A stretch of 64,000 bases of DNA from Oscillospiraceae bacterium (GCA_902775565.1 CACYMP010000003.1:1-64000), one strand, 5' to 3'. Positions 45,953 to 55,263 are shown, counted from the stretch's first letter. A program made the numbers and translations. The notes: generated by a model from the letters alone, not told the origin.

Positions 45953-47761
45953 TTACTTTATCTTTATCTTGAAAGTAACTGTCTGCCAGTCAGAAGCTCT
46001 ATACATGTCACTGCCTGTTGACCTGATCTTGACCTTAACGGAATATGTTCCCTTCTTTGTCTTTTTCTTTACGGTAACAGCACCGGTCGTTTTATTGATC
46101 GAGATGTTCTTATTGCCTGACAGCTTGACGATCTCAAGGTTTGTGCCTGAGGGAGTAATGCCGAGGACTTTTGATACAGACAGTGACTGAGCCTTTTTCT
46201 TGACTTTCTTAGCCTTGATCGTGGCAGTCTTGCCGGTAACTGTAAACGGATTATATTGCAGCCTTATAAACTGATTCAGCTCCGTGCAGTTTTCAAAGAC
46301 ACTTGTATTAAGACCGTCCAGAAGTTCTCCTGTGAGACATACGGTATTAAGATTTCCGCACTTATAGAAAGCATAAGATCCTATCCCGGCCACGCTGTCC
46401 GGAATAACTATTTTCTCAAGTCTGTAGCATTCCGAGAAAACACTGTCGTATATCCAATGCACACCGTAACCGATAGTGATGTATCTTAAGTAACTGCAGT
46501 TCTGGAATGCTTTTGAACCTATAGTATCCACGCTGCCGGGGATAACTATCTTTGTAAGGTATTCGGCATCTTTAAATGCTCTGGGTTCGATCATCGTTAC
46601 ACCGTAACCGATCGAGACCGTATCTAAGTATGTGCATTTTTCGAAAGCGGATTCTCCGATAGTGTTGACACTGCCGGGAATAGTAACCTTATCAAGACAT
46701 GTGCAGCAGTAGAAAGCCTCTTTCCCGATGCTTGTAACACCGCTTGCGATCGTTACCGTGCGGAGCTTGTAGCAATCAGAAAAAGCCTGTTCGCTGATAA
46801 CTGATACTGTTCCCGGGATCGTTATGCTCTTGAGTGAATAGCAATGCGAAAACGCGCATGAACCGATCGTTTTCACTCCGCTTGCTATCGAAACGCTTGC
46901 GAGCTCGACGCAGGACTGGAATGCGCTGTCACCGATCTTTGTAACGGTCTTGGGGATCGATACCTTAGCCAGGCTGAAGCAGCAATTAAACGCATTGCTT
47001 CCGATAGTCTTTACACCTGAAGGAATGGAGACTGCCGCAAGTTCTTTGCAGTTTTCGAAAGCAGAATTGCCGATCTTTGTCATTCCCGCGGGAACCGAAA
47101 CGCTCGTGAGCTTCTCAAAATCACCAAAAGCAAAATCACCGATAGAAGTTATACCTTTACCGATAACGATCCTGGTTGCTTGGGCATTGTATACAGACCA
47201 AGGATAAGCAGCCGCGGAAGAAAGGTCATCCATTGCTCCTTTTCCGCTGATCGTAAGCACATTGGTCTCATCATTGAAAGACCACTTAAGCAAACCGAAA
47301 TCATTTACAGTTGCTTCAGCTTTCGGTTTCTTTTGGTCGGTCACAGAAGGAGCTTCCGGTTCTTCAACCGCAGTCTGATCGTCTTCTTCAGGCTGTGATG
47401 GCTCTTCGGGAACAGATTCGGAAGGCTTAGTCTCTTCCGTTTCAGCAGGTTCTTTTTCGGATTCTGAAGGCTCTGCAGGTTCCGTAGCTTCAGTCTGTTC
47501 ACTCTCCTTTTCAGAGGGCTCTGAAGGCTGTGTTTCTTTCGTTTCGGCGGGTTCTTCCTCCTTTGTTTCGGAAGGCTCAGTCTCAGCCGGTTTAGTTGTT
47601 TCCTTAACCTCCGGTTTAGCGGTTTCCTCAGACTCAGTAGTTTCTACAGTCTCAGTTTCTGCCGGCTCATTAACGGTCTCTTCCGCAAATGCCAATGCCG
47701 GGAGCATTCCGACGGTCATGGCCGCAGCGATAAAACCTGCCAGTAAACGTTTACACTTCAT
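45953..47761 (-). CDS. BspA-type leucine-rich repeat surface protein
   Basis: A 602-residue exported protein. The signal peptide (MKCKRLLAGFIAAAMTVGML, cleaved near 28) is followed by a 120-residue Glu/Thr/Pro/Ser-rich stalk. Then come 13 LRR_5 repeats of about 23 residues (pattern TIGSxAFxxCxxLxxVxIPxxV), and a C-terminal Ig/cadherin-like domain with many Lys residues (about 500-602). Proteins of this type bind host or environmental surfaces. AGGAGGAGG precedes the ATG at 47761; the frame extends 5' to 47923 without a site. No sortase motif is seen. The gap to the upstream terminator is noncoding. Confidence 0.88.
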   Translation of the reverse strand: MKCKRLLAGFIAAAMTVGMLPALAFAEETVNEPAETETVETTESEETAKPEVKETTKPAETEPSETKEEEPAETKETQPSEPSEKESEQTEATEPAEPSESEKEPAETEETKPSESVPEEPSQPEEDDQTAVEEPEAPSVTDQKKPKAEATVNDFGLLKWSFNDETNVLTISGKGAMDDLSSAAAYPWSVYNAQATRIVIGKGITSIGDFAFGDFEKLTSVSVPAGMTKIGNSAFENCKELAAVSIPSGVKTIGSNAFNCCFSLAKVSIPKTVTKIGDSAFQSCVELASVSIASGVKTIGSCAFSHCYSLKSITIPGTVSVISEQAFSDCYKLRTVTIASGVTSIGKEAFYCCTCLDKVTIPGSVNTIGESAFEKCTYLDTVSIGYGVTMIEPRAFKDAEYLTKIVIPGSVDTIGSKAFQNCSYLRYITIGYGVHWIYDSVFSECYRLEKIVIPDSVAGIGSYAFYKCGNLNTVCLTGELLDGLNTSVFENCTELNQFIRLQYNPFTVTGKTATIKAKKVKKKAQSLSVSKVLGITPSGTNLEIVKLSGNKNISINKTTGAVTVKKKTKKGTYSVKVKIRSTGSDMYRASDWQTVTFKIKIK

Positions 47762-47921
47762 GCAAATCCTCCTCCTTGAACCCGTAACCCGGGAATTCAG
47801 GCAAAACAAGACCGCCCTGAGAACAGGGGACATTTTGCCTAGCATAATTCGGGTATACCACACCCTCCGGAGGAACTCTATAAACCTAAATGAATAGAAA
47901 AGAAGTTGTAAAGGAACTGAC

Positions 47922-47952
47922 AAAAAAGAGCGCCTCAGATCCTGAGACGCTC
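47922..47952 (-). terminator. terminator of the trigger factor gene
   Basis: GAGCGTCTCAG / CTGAGGCGCTC with a 3-base loop and TTTTTT on the minus strand. Confidence 0.9.
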
Positions 47953-47984
47953 TCTAAAGTAACTTGTTTTACCGGAGGATCAGA

Positions 47985-49508
47985 TTACTCCTCGTCAGAT
48001 TTAGCCTTCTTTGTTCTTGTTGTCTTCTTAGCAGGCTTTTCCTCAGCTGCTGCATCATCAGCCTTGGCTGTCTTCTTTGCAGCGGGCTTCTTGGCAGCTG
48101 TCTTCTTAGCAGGCTTCTCTTCAGAGGGAGACTCGGCAGCCTCTTCAGCCTTCTTTGTTGTCTTCTTAGCTGCAGCCTTCTTAGCGGGCTTCTTTTCAGC
48201 CTCTTCCTCTGCTACAGGCTCCTTAGGCTCAACCTTCTTAGCCTTGGAAGCGAGATACTCGACTGTCTTTCTTGCGCGGATGGAATCCTTGATGAAAGAG
48301 GAATCCTCACCGACAGATTTCTTAACCTGCTCGATGTCGATCTTATAAGCATCAGCGATAGTCTTGATCTCTTCCTCGTAATCAGCGTCTGTAACCTCAG
48401 GGTTAACAACCTCTGTGATCTTCTCGATAACGAGAGAAGACTTAACTCTTACGCGTGCCATAGGCTCAAGAGACTTCTTGAACTCTTCCATGCTCTGTCC
48501 GAGATACTGCAGATACATGGAAAGCTCGATGCCCTGGCTGCTCATACGAGCTGCCTGATCCTGAGCCATCTGCTCAACCTCGTTGTCGATCATGGGCTGA
48601 GGGATACCAACTTCGCAGTTATCGCATACCGCACGGACTGTCTCGTTCTCGAATGCAGCCTTGTTATCCTTGGCAGCCTTCTCTTCCTTGTTCTTGCGGA
48701 TATCAGCCTTGAGCTCATCGAGAGTATCGAACTCGGAAACGTCCTTAGCGAACTCGTCGTCGATCTCAGGTACGACTTCTGTCTTAACAGCGTGGATCTT
48801 TACGTTAAATGTAGCATCAGCGCCCTTGAGGTCCTCAGAGTGATAATCTTCAGGGAACTTAACTTCGATAGTGAACTCTTCGCCCTCTTTGTGGCCTGCA
48901 ACCTGCTCCTCGAAACCGGGGATGAATGAGTGTGAACCGAGCTTGAGGTTATAACCCTCGCCCTTGCCGCCTTCAAATGCAACGCCGTCCTTGAATCCCT
49001 CATAGTCGATAGTAACTGTGTCGCCTTCAGCAGCTGCACGGTCTGTAACTTCCTCGAGAGAAGAGTTACGCTTAGCCATACGCTCGAGCTCATCCTCAAC
49101 GTCCTTATCTGTTACTTCGATGTCCTTGTAAGGAACCTCAACGCCCTCATACTGGCCGAGCTCGAATTCAGGCTTAACATAAACCGTGATCGTGTACTTG
49201 AGTCCGTTCTCGTCAAGACCTGTTACATCCATCTCAGGACGGGAAACAACCTTGAGGTCGTGCTCCTTAACTGCCTCGGGATACTGCTTGTTAGCGATCT
49301 CGTTCATAGCATCATCATAAAGGACGCCCTCGCCATAGTACTGGCAGACAAGCTGGAAAGGAACCTTACCCTTGCGGAAACCGGGAACCTGGAAACGGCC
49401 CTTGTTCTTGTTGTAAGCCTGCTTAAGAGCAGCCTTCCACTCTTCAATTCCCGCTTCGAGGCTGATTACTACCTGCGAGTTCTCTTTCTTCTCAATTTTG
49501 GATGCCAT
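47985..49508 (-). CDS. tig: trigger factor with Lys/Ala-rich C-terminal tail
   Basis: Ribosome-associated chaperone of 507 residues. The N-terminal ribosome-binding domain has the signature FRKGKVPFQLV (GFRK-like), then the FKBP-like peptidyl-prolyl isomerase domain (about 160-250, GDTVTIDYEGF and FIPGFEEQVAGH), then the C-terminal helical domain. Family members are about 430 residues; the last 75 here form a low-complexity tail of AKK/PAKK/EE blocks like that of histone H1-like proteins. Such tails occur in some Gram-positives, but the role is not established. It has a promoter-proximal gap upstream and is not linked to clpP or clpX. Confidence 0.94.
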   Translation of the reverse strand: MASKIEKKENSQVVISLEAGIEEWKAALKQAYNKNKGRFQVPGFRKGKVPFQLVCQYYGEGVLYDDAMNEIANKQYPEAVKEHDLKVVSRPEMDVTGLDENGLKYTITVYVKPEFELGQYEGVEVPYKDIEVTDKDVEDELERMAKRNSSLEEVTDRAAAEGDTVTIDYEGFKDGVAFEGGKGEGYNLKLGSHSFIPGFEEQVAGHKEGEEFTIEVKFPEDYHSEDLKGADATFNVKIHAVKTEVVPEIDDEFAKDVSEFDTLDELKADIRKNKEEKAAKDNKAAFENETVRAVCDNCEVGIPQPMIDNEVEQMAQDQAARMSSQGIELSMYLQYLGQSMEEFKKSLEPMARVRVKSSLVIEKITEVVNPEVTDADYEEEIKTIADAYKIDIEQVKKSVGEDSSFIKDSIRARKTVEYLASKAKKVEPKEPVAEEEAEKKPAKKAAAKKTTKKAEEAAESPSEEKPAKKTAAKKPAAKKTAKADDAAAEEKPAKKTTRTKKAKSDEE

Positions 49509-49598
49509 GTTATATCCTCCATAATAAATATTATTATTTACAATAACCGAGTAAGAATTGTATCACAGCGCATGCTGTTTTTGCAATAAATAAATATA

Positions 49599-50123
49599 TT
49601 AAAGAACCTTTACCTGTATTCCGCCCAAAACATCAAGCGTAGCCTGGTGGAGTTTGGGATCGAAAGAGGCCGTGAGCTTTGAATCCACGATTATCTCAGC
49701 CTCGGGAGCCGCCGCTTTCGCGAGCACGGCGTTCGAGACGACACAGATATTGGAGACAAGGCCGCAAACCTCGATCGAAGAATATTCAGAAGCGTTGGAA
49801 GCAATATAGTTTGCAAGTTCCAAAGAGCCGAAAGTCGGCTTGTCAAAGCCCTTGCAGCCCGAAAGAGGTCCTTCGAGCGCAGGATCCAGCTTATAACCGT
49901 CAGAACCCTTGACACAGTGAATCACAGGAAGATTTCTTCCCTCCTGGGTGTTCATGTAGTCAGGAGTGTGGGTATCCATCGTGTAAACGACTTCGTCACC
50001 CGAAGCCTTATACTCCGCGATGCGCTTAATGATCCCCGGGATGATCTTATCTGCGCCTTCAAAGCCGAGCGCGCCGTCAATGAAATCCTTCTGGCAGTCA
50101 ACGACGATAAGCAGTCTTCTCAT
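49599..50123 (-). CDS. isochorismatase-like cysteine hydrolase, nicotinamidase-type
   Basis: A 174-residue hydrolase. The triad is Asp10 (VVDCQKDFIDGALG), a Lys in the middle, and the nucleophile Cys in GLVSNICVVSNAVLA. The metal ligands DxH (DTHTPDY) point to a nicotinamidase (PncA/PncA-like), which turns nicotinamide into nicotinate for NAD salvage; other amidases of the family are possible. AGGAGG lies nine bases before the ATG at 50123; the frame runs upstream into the tRNA-Arg and is not used. A terminator hairpin separates it from the tRNA. Confidence 0.88.
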   Translation of the reverse strand: MRRLLIVVDCQKDFIDGALGFEGADKIIPGIIKRIAEYKASGDEVVYTMDTHTPDYMNTQEGRNLPVIHCVKGSDGYKLDPALEGPLSGCKGFDKPTFGSLELANYIASNASEYSSIEVCGLVSNICVVSNAVLAKAAAPEAEIIVDSKLTASFDPKLHQATLDVLGGIQVKVL

Positions 50124-50147
50124 AAGTCCAAACCTCCTTCGGATATT

Positions 50148-50177
50148 AAAAAAGCTGCCGCGAACCGCAACAGCTTT
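50148..50177 (-). terminator. terminator after tRNA-Arg
   Basis: AAAGCTGTTGC / GCGGCAGCTTT with a GGTTC loop and TTTTTT on the minus strand, between tRNA-Arg and the nicotinamidase gene. Confidence 0.75.
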
Positions 50178-50182
50178 GAATG

Positions 50183-50259
<77 letters not shown>

Positions 50260-50290
50260 GTGTGAACATCGGTTTCCCGATAGCCTATTT

Positions 50291-50319
50291 ATGATATTAC
50301 TTGACTGCTTGAATGTCAA
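50291..50319 (-). promoter_or_regulatory. promoter of tRNA-Arg
   Basis: Consensus TTGACA (50314-50319), 17 bases, TATCAT (50291-50296) on the minus strand. Its -35 abuts and overlaps by one base the -35 of the divergent phosphatase promoter. Confidence 0.75.
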
Positions 50320-50337
50320 TCAAAACTTGTTTAGAAT
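50309..50337 (+). promoter_or_regulatory. promoter of the phosphatase gene
   Basis: TTGAAT (50309-50314), 17 bases, TAGAAT (50332-50337), 23 bases before the ATG at 50361. Confidence 0.6.
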
Positions 50338-50360
50338 AGGCGCCGTAAAAAGAGGTGCCT

Positions 50361-51101
50361 ATGTCTTTATATAATCCTGACGATCAGCTTATCACCTGTC
50401 TGAAGCTTGCGAACTGCCGCGAGCTCGGTGGAATGCCCCTGGAAGGCGGCAAGACATTCAAAAAAGGTGTCTTTATCAGGTCGAGCTCACCTGAGAAGCT
50501 CACTGCTGATCAGATCCAAGAGGTTAAAGACTACGGCGTCAAATGTGTCGTTGACCTGCGTTCAGACGCTGAGCTCAAGGATTTCCGCAATCCGTTCCAG
50601 AATGATCCCGATGTCGATTTCTGTTTCGTCTCGCTCTTTCCCGGCGACCCCAATAACCTGAGCGACGATCTGCTCGATTTCATACGCAAAAGGCATTTAG
50701 GCGACTATTACGTCAGGATCTGCGAAGATCTTGGCAAGAATGTCATCAAAGCCATGAGATATCTGCTGAACTCCAAGGGGCTTACGCTTTTTCACTGCAC
50801 TCACGGCAAAGACCGCACCGGCACGATCGCTGCAATCCTCTATCTGCTTGCCGGAGCTTCGCGCGAAAATATAATCTTAAACTATCAGGCTTCATACAAG
50901 TATCTCGAGAAGTATCTCGAACGCAAGATCGCAAAGATGCCCGATGACATGAAGCATCTTCTGAGGTCGGATAAGCTTAATATGGAGATCTTCCTTGATT
51001 ATGTCGATAAGACATGGAACGGCGATATAGCAAACTTCCTCAGATTCAACGGAATGTCAGACGAAGAGATAACCTCCCTCAAGGCAAAGTGCGTTGAATA
51101 A
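50361..51101 (+). CDS. tyrosine/dual-specificity protein phosphatase family protein
   Basis: A 246-residue protein of the Y_phosphatase3 type. The active-site loop is HCTHGKDRTG (Cys-x5-Arg) and the N-terminus has the NCRELGGMPLEGGKTFKKGVFIRSS signature of this group. VVDLRSDAELKDF is the conserved stretch before. Homologues dephosphorylate phosphotyrosine, phosphoserine or phosphoinositides. AAGAGGTG precedes the ATG at 50361. The product is cytoplasmic, single gene, convergent with the lipoprotein gene. The substrate is unknown. Confidence 0.9.
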   Translation: MSLYNPDDQLITCLKLANCRELGGMPLEGGKTFKKGVFIRSSSPEKLTADQIQEVKDYGVKCVVDLRSDAELKDFRNPFQNDPDVDFCFVSLFPGDPNNLSDDLLDFIRKRHLGDYYVRICEDLGKNVIKAMRYLLNSKGLTLFHCTHGKDRTGTIAAILYLLAGASRENIILNYQASYKYLEKYLERKIAKMPDDMKHLLRSDKLNMEIFLDYVDKTWNGDIANFLRFNGMSDEEITSLKAKCVE

Positions 51102-51104
51102 AAG

Positions 51105-52430
51105 TTACACGGTCTTTGTGGATACCTCTCCCAAACGGATCTTAGAGACATTCTTGTTTGCATCAAACTCAAATTCCATCTTGTAAGTGCCTTCTGCCGT
51201 CTCAAACGTATATACATAGTCACTTTCATCGATCATGGGGTATACAAGCAGGAGTTCCGAGATATTCATTCCCACAAACAGACGTCCGTCGAATGTTGAT
51301 GCCGGAGTATCGGCATCATAGTCGTAGATGGAAATAGATACAAGCCTTGCGGTATTCCAGGTGCTGTCTGAAGAAGGTGCGCCCTCAAAGTGGAGCATCA
51401 CGCCGTTAAAGGCCAAAAGGATCTGGGCCATTCCGTTTTTGCCTGAGTTATCCACCATCTGGATAACAGGCTCCCCGAAAAGCTTTTCGATATCGGCTTT
51501 CGTGTATGAGAATCCGCAGCGGAGCACCGGATTGCCGTCCAGACAGAAACCGACCTCGTCACCCTTTGATACAAACGTGTCTTCGATGTAGAAAATGCCG
51601 TCCTGTCTGCGGAAAAGATTGACTGAACGGGATATGATGTTCTCTCCCGAGGCATCAACACTTTCGGGGATCTCAAAACTTATGAGGTTCGGAAGGAAAG
51701 TCCTGAGCTTAAACTCTCTGAAAGAGCTCCTGACGCGGTGCTTATAGTAATCGATCAGGTAAGTCGCCTTTGATGTGATAACGGACGAGATGTAGATATC
51801 GTCTTTGAGCATCGGCTTGATGATGGATTCAAGACCCGCCGTATTGGAATCGCTTATCATCTTGAAATAATGCGAAATGTAATCATATGCCTCAACAGCC
51901 TTGGTCGCGTAATCATTTGCGAGCGTATACGCGCCGTCCTTTAGGGCAAGCGCGAACCTGCACGGATTGTCCTTATCGTCATCATCCTCATAGATGAGCT
52001 CGACCATGATAAGATCCGAATAAGATTTCATTGAGATCGCATGTGAACCCGCCTTCTTATCGGCATCTGCAAAGAATTTCTCATTCTCCTCAGCGGTCAG
52101 GAACCTGAAAGAGCTGATCTTGCCGTGTCTTTCGGACATACTCCTTAAGATCTCGCAATACTGGTGGAAAACAGTGTAAGACATGCCGTCAAGCTGATTA
52201 TCGGGAATGGATGAATAGCTGTCGGCCACATTGTCAGCGCTCTTTATCGCAACACTGACAAGACGGGCAAGCTCCTGCTTGGTAATGTCCTCACTGTGGT
52301 TATCAAAACGCTTGTGTATGGACTGCACGATGTCACAGGAAGAAAGCGAGAACAGCACGGCAACGGTCAGAAGAACTGCCATGATCTTCTGAACCATTGA
52401 TTTTCCGATATGTCCGATCCTTCCGGTCAT
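51105..52430 (-). CDS. lipoprotein of unknown function
   Basis: A 441-residue exported protein; the signal segment (about 11-32, VQKIMAVLLTVAVLFSLSSC) ends in a lipobox with the lipidated Cys at about 32. No conserved enzyme motif is found. The C-terminal third (FVGMNISELLLVYP, YVYTFETAEGTYKMEFEFD) resembles small beta-rich domains of Gram-positive surface proteins. It begins seven bases after the rlmB stop, so it ends the cysS-mrnC-rlmB operon. It is likely surface exposed and may bind a ligand. Confidence 0.8.
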   Translation of the reverse strand: MTGRIGHIGKSMVQKIMAVLLTVAVLFSLSSCDIVQSIHKRFDNHSEDITKQELARLVSVAIKSADNVADSYSSIPDNQLDGMSYTVFHQYCEILRSMSERHGKISSFRFLTAEENEKFFADADKKAGSHAISMKSYSDLIMVELIYEDDDDKDNPCRFALALKDGAYTLANDYATKAVEAYDYISHYFKMISDSNTAGLESIIKPMLKDDIYISSVITSKATYLIDYYKHRVRSSFREFKLRTFLPNLISFEIPESVDASGENIISRSVNLFRRQDGIFYIEDTFVSKGDEVGFCLDGNPVLRCGFSYTKADIEKLFGEPVIQMVDNSGKNGMAQILLAFNGVMLHFEGAPSSDSTWNTARLVSISIYDYDADTPASTFDGRLFVGMNISELLLVYPMIDESDYVYTFETAEGTYKMEFEFDANKNVSKIRLGEVSTKTV

Positions 52431-52436
52431 TTCGTT

Positions 52437-53231
52437 TTATCCTTCCGTACGTCTGTGTCTTGCAGCCTCGAAAACAACCACTCCGCAGGCAACTGCCGCA
52501 TTAAGGCTGTTAACATGGCCTACCATCGGTATCTCGACCGTGAAATCACAGCATTTGCGGACACCGTCTCTCATGCCGTCGCCTTCACTTCCGATAACGA
52601 TGACAAGGTTTCCCGAATAATCGGCTTTGTCATACGATACATCGCCGTTCATATCGGTACCGCATACCCAGAAACCTTCTTTTTCCTTAAGGTTCCTGAG
52701 CGTCTGCGCAAGATTCGTGACCCTTGCGACGGGAACATACTCCATCGCGCCGGCCGAAGCCTTGGCAACCATAGAGTCAAGAGACACAGAGCGCCTCTCG
52801 GGGATGATCACCCCGTCGACTCCGCAGCAGTCCGCGATCCTTAATACGGATCCCAGATTGTATGCATCTTTTATCTCGTCCAAAGCGATAAGGATCGGGG
52901 CCCTGCCCTCTTCCCTGGCTTTATTGATTATATCGTCAAGATCAGCATATGCGTGAGGAGCTACTGTGGCAATTACGCCCTGATGGTTATGAGTCGTGCT
53001 GATACGGTCCAGAACATTTCTCGGAGCCCTTGTTACTACGATCCCCTGCTTGTTTGCTTCGTCAAGGATCTTTGCAAGAGCAGGTTCAAGACGCTTTCCG
53101 CCCTCGGGCTTAAGTATCCAGATACGGTTAAAGGTCCTGCCTGCTGCAAGAGCCTCTGTGACAGCATTACGGCCTTCGAGCTTGTCGCCGGATACGTTCT
53201 TGGATCTGTTGTTGTCGCGATTGTCTTCCAA
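52437..53231 (-). CDS. rlmB: 23S rRNA (guanosine-2'-O-)-methyltransferase RlmB/TrmH-like
   Basis: SpoU-family SPOUT methyltransferase, 264 residues from the TTG at 53231. The N-terminal substrate-binding domain (DKLEGRNAVTEALAAGR) is followed by the knotted domain with NLGSVLRIADCCG, the motif 2 IGSEGDGMRDGV and motif 3 IPMVGHVNSLNAAVACGVVVFEA. It methylates G2251 of 23S rRNA in the E. coli numbering, with SAM. GGGAG lies nine bases before the TTG at 53231; a longer start (53258) overlaps mrnC by 26 bases and is less likely. Confidence 0.9.
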   Translation of the reverse strand: MEDNRDNNRSKNVSGDKLEGRNAVTEALAAGRTFNRIWILKPEGGKRLEPALAKILDEANKQGIVVTRAPRNVLDRISTTHNHQGVIATVAPHAYADLDDIINKAREEGRAPILIALDEIKDAYNLGSVLRIADCCGVDGVIIPERRSVSLDSMVAKASAGAMEYVPVARVTNLAQTLRNLKEKEGFWVCGTDMNGDVSYDKADYSGNLVIVIGSEGDGMRDGVRKCCDFTVEIPMVGHVNSLNAAVACGVVVFEAARHRRTEG

Positions 53232-53232
53232 A

Positions 53233-53679
53233 TCAGTCTTCTCCCGTCTCTTCGTCAAATTCTGCGATGTTGATCGCCTTAATGCCGTCCGCTATCTCAA
53301 AGCTCCTCTGGATGAGGTACTCCATCCTTGCCTCCTGGTTATCCATGAAAAGATAACCGATAAGAGCCTCGAATCCTGTTGCGTACATATAATCAGCATG
53401 GGAAGCGTTTTTCGATGACGCGTGGGGATTCGAGTTCTTTCCGCGGCGGAAATAATCCGTCTCGGTCTCGGTAAGTTCATCCATAAGCTTTCTTGAGATC
53501 TCAGCCTGCGCTTCGGCAGAAACATACTTGATGGTTCTCTTGTGAAGTTTGTTATTGTTGCCTGCGCCGTAATTTGAAGCATGACACCTGGCATAGACCT
53601 CATAAACAGCATCACCTATGTACGCCAGAACGAGAGGCGATACTTCACGAAGATCTGATGCTATGAAAGGCTTAATCAT
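53233..53679 (-). CDS. mrnC: Mini-ribonuclease III
   Basis: A 148-residue RNase III catalytic domain without the dsRNA-binding domain. LAYIGDAVYEVYAR carries the catalytic Asp, and RRGKNSNPHASSKNASHADY and GFEALIGYLF the remaining signature. It matures 23S rRNA in Firmicutes. Located between cysS and rlmB, its usual neighbours. GGAG lies before the ATG. Confidence 0.95.
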   Translation of the reverse strand: MIKPFIASDLREVSPLVLAYIGDAVYEVYARCHASNYGAGNNNKLHKRTIKYVSAEAQAEISRKLMDELTETETDYFRRGKNSNPHASSKNASHADYMYATGFEALIGYLFMDNQEARMEYLIQRSFEIADGIKAINIAEFDEETGED

Positions 53680-53691
53680 AAAAGTGCTCCG

Positions 53692-55110
53692 TTACTTTAT
53701 CTTCTCGAGCTGAGGTCCCTTGGGAGTGTCCTTGATGCTGTATCCGAGAGCAGTGATCTTGTCCCTGAGCTTATCGGCTTCTGCGAAATTCTTCTCTTTC
53801 TTGGCCTGCGCACGCTTCTCGGCAAGCTCTAAAACCTCTGCGGGGATCTCTTCCTTTGCTTCATCAAGCTTGACGCCTAAGACGCCTGTAAGCTCTAAGA
53901 TCTTAGCCTGTGCCGCCTTGAGCGAATCGGCGGAAGCGTCATCTGCCGCAATGGCCTTGTTGGTCTCTGTTACGAGGTTAAAGATATCGGTGATGGCGTC
54001 AGCGGAATTGAGATCGTCGTCCATATGGCCGATAAAGCTTTCTTCAGCTGCCTTAACCGCGTCCAGAAGCTTCTTCGATGTCTCAGAATCAGCAGGATGT
54101 GCATCAGCGCCGTTTTCGAGCGCGAAGCTTACCTGGGATACGCAGTTGCTGATCCTTCCGAGGCTCGTCTGCGCCGCAGCAAGAAGCTCATCAGAGAAGT
54201 TGATGGGGCTTCTGTAGTGGCCGAGCAGAATGAAGAATCTGATAACGTTGTAAGGGTACTTCTTAACGATGTCCCTGATCGTGAAGAAATTGCCCAAAGA
54301 CTTACTCATCTTCTCGCCGTCAATGTTGACGAACGCGTTATGGACAAAGAAATTGCAGAATTTGCAGCCGTTTGCAGCCTCGCTTTGCGCGATCTCGTTC
54401 TCATGGTGCGGGAAGATCAGATCCTGTCCGCCGCCGTGGATATCGATCGTATCACCAAGATACTGCTTGATCATGGCTGAGCACTCAATATGCCAGCCGG
54501 GTCTTCCCTCGCCCCAGGGTGATCCCCAGAAAGGCTCGCCTTCCTTCTTGAACTTCCAGACAGCGAAATCGCCTGGGTTCTTCTTGCCCTCGTAACTTGC
54601 TTTTCTCTCGCCGCCGCCTGCTACGAGCTCGTCGAGCTTATAGTGGGAGAGCTTGCCGTAATCAGCCTTCTTGGATACATCAAAGTAAACGCCGTCGCCT
54701 TCGATGATATAAGTGTAGCCGTTTTCTTCCATAGCCTTGATGAGACCGATTATTGCCTTCATCGACTGAGTGGCTCTGGGCTGGTATGTCTGGCGCTTAA
54801 TGTTGAGGCCGTCAGCGTCAACATAGTATTCCTTGATGAACCTGTCAGCGAGCTGCTCGACCGTGATGCCCTCCTCGTTCGCGCGCTTGATCATCTTGTC
54901 GTCGATATCAGTGAAATTCTGAACGAAGGTTACCACATAGCCTCTGTACTCGAGGTATCTTCTCAGTGTATCGAAAGTTACGAACGGTCTTGCGTTGCCC
55001 AGATGGAAATAATTGTAGACCGTAGGGCCGCAAGCATACATCTTGACCTTGTTAGGTTCGATCGTCTTGAATTCTTCCTTATTTCTTGTAAGTGTGTTGT
55101 AAAGTTTCAT
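53692..55110 (-). CDS. cysS: cysteinyl-tRNA synthetase
   Basis: A 472-residue class I synthetase. The zinc ligand Cys and the HIGH-type motif are in CGPTVYNYFHLGNARP; KMSKS is in EKMSKSLGNF; CSAMIKQYLGDTIDIHGGG carries other zinc ligands. The C-terminal anticodon-binding helices are complete. It charges tRNA-Cys. AAGGAG precedes the ATG. The order cysS-mrnC-rlmB is the Firmicute one. A hairpin and then the raiA-like RNA precede it. Confidence 0.97.
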   Translation of the reverse strand: MKLYNTLTRNKEEFKTIEPNKVKMYACGPTVYNYFHLGNARPFVTFDTLRRYLEYRGYVVTFVQNFTDIDDKMIKRANEEGITVEQLADRFIKEYYVDADGLNIKRQTYQPRATQSMKAIIGLIKAMEENGYTYIIEGDGVYFDVSKKADYGKLSHYKLDELVAGGGERKASYEGKKNPGDFAVWKFKKEGEPFWGSPWGEGRPGWHIECSAMIKQYLGDTIDIHGGGQDLIFPHHENEIAQSEAANGCKFCNFFVHNAFVNIDGEKMSKSLGNFFTIRDIVKKYPYNVIRFFILLGHYRSPINFSDELLAAAQTSLGRISNCVSQVSFALENGADAHPADSETSKKLLDAVKAAEESFIGHMDDDLNSADAITDIFNLVTETNKAIAADDASADSLKAAQAKILELTGVLGVKLDEAKEEIPAEVLELAEKRAQAKKEKNFAEADKLRDKITALGYSIKDTPKGPQLEKIK

Positions 55111-55217
55111 GCTAATACTCCTTGTTTGGTTGATATTTCAGTCATTTACCGCAGCAACATCGCCAACAGGTACATCGTTCATCTGAATATCTTCCGAAAC
55201 AAGGAAAAACAGTGCAT

Positions 55218-55263
55218 AAAAAAATGACACCCGCTACCGTCCTGGCAGCAGGGTCGCGGGATG
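55218..55263 (-). terminator. GC-rich hairpin with U-tract upstream of cysS
   Basis: A long stem (CATCCCGCGACCCTG ... ACGGTAGCGGGTG) followed by seven U on the minus strand, about 110 bases before cysS. It lies downstream of a first terminator at 55323. It may be an attenuator in a cysS leader or a second stop. No T-box sequence was found in the leader. Confidence 0.6.

Noticed and set aside
47964..48929. Plus-strand frame of 321 codons opposite trigger factor
   Set aside because: It is the antisense of the Lys/Ala-rich tail and the chaperone; the Leu/Ser/Cys-rich product is an artefact of codon use.
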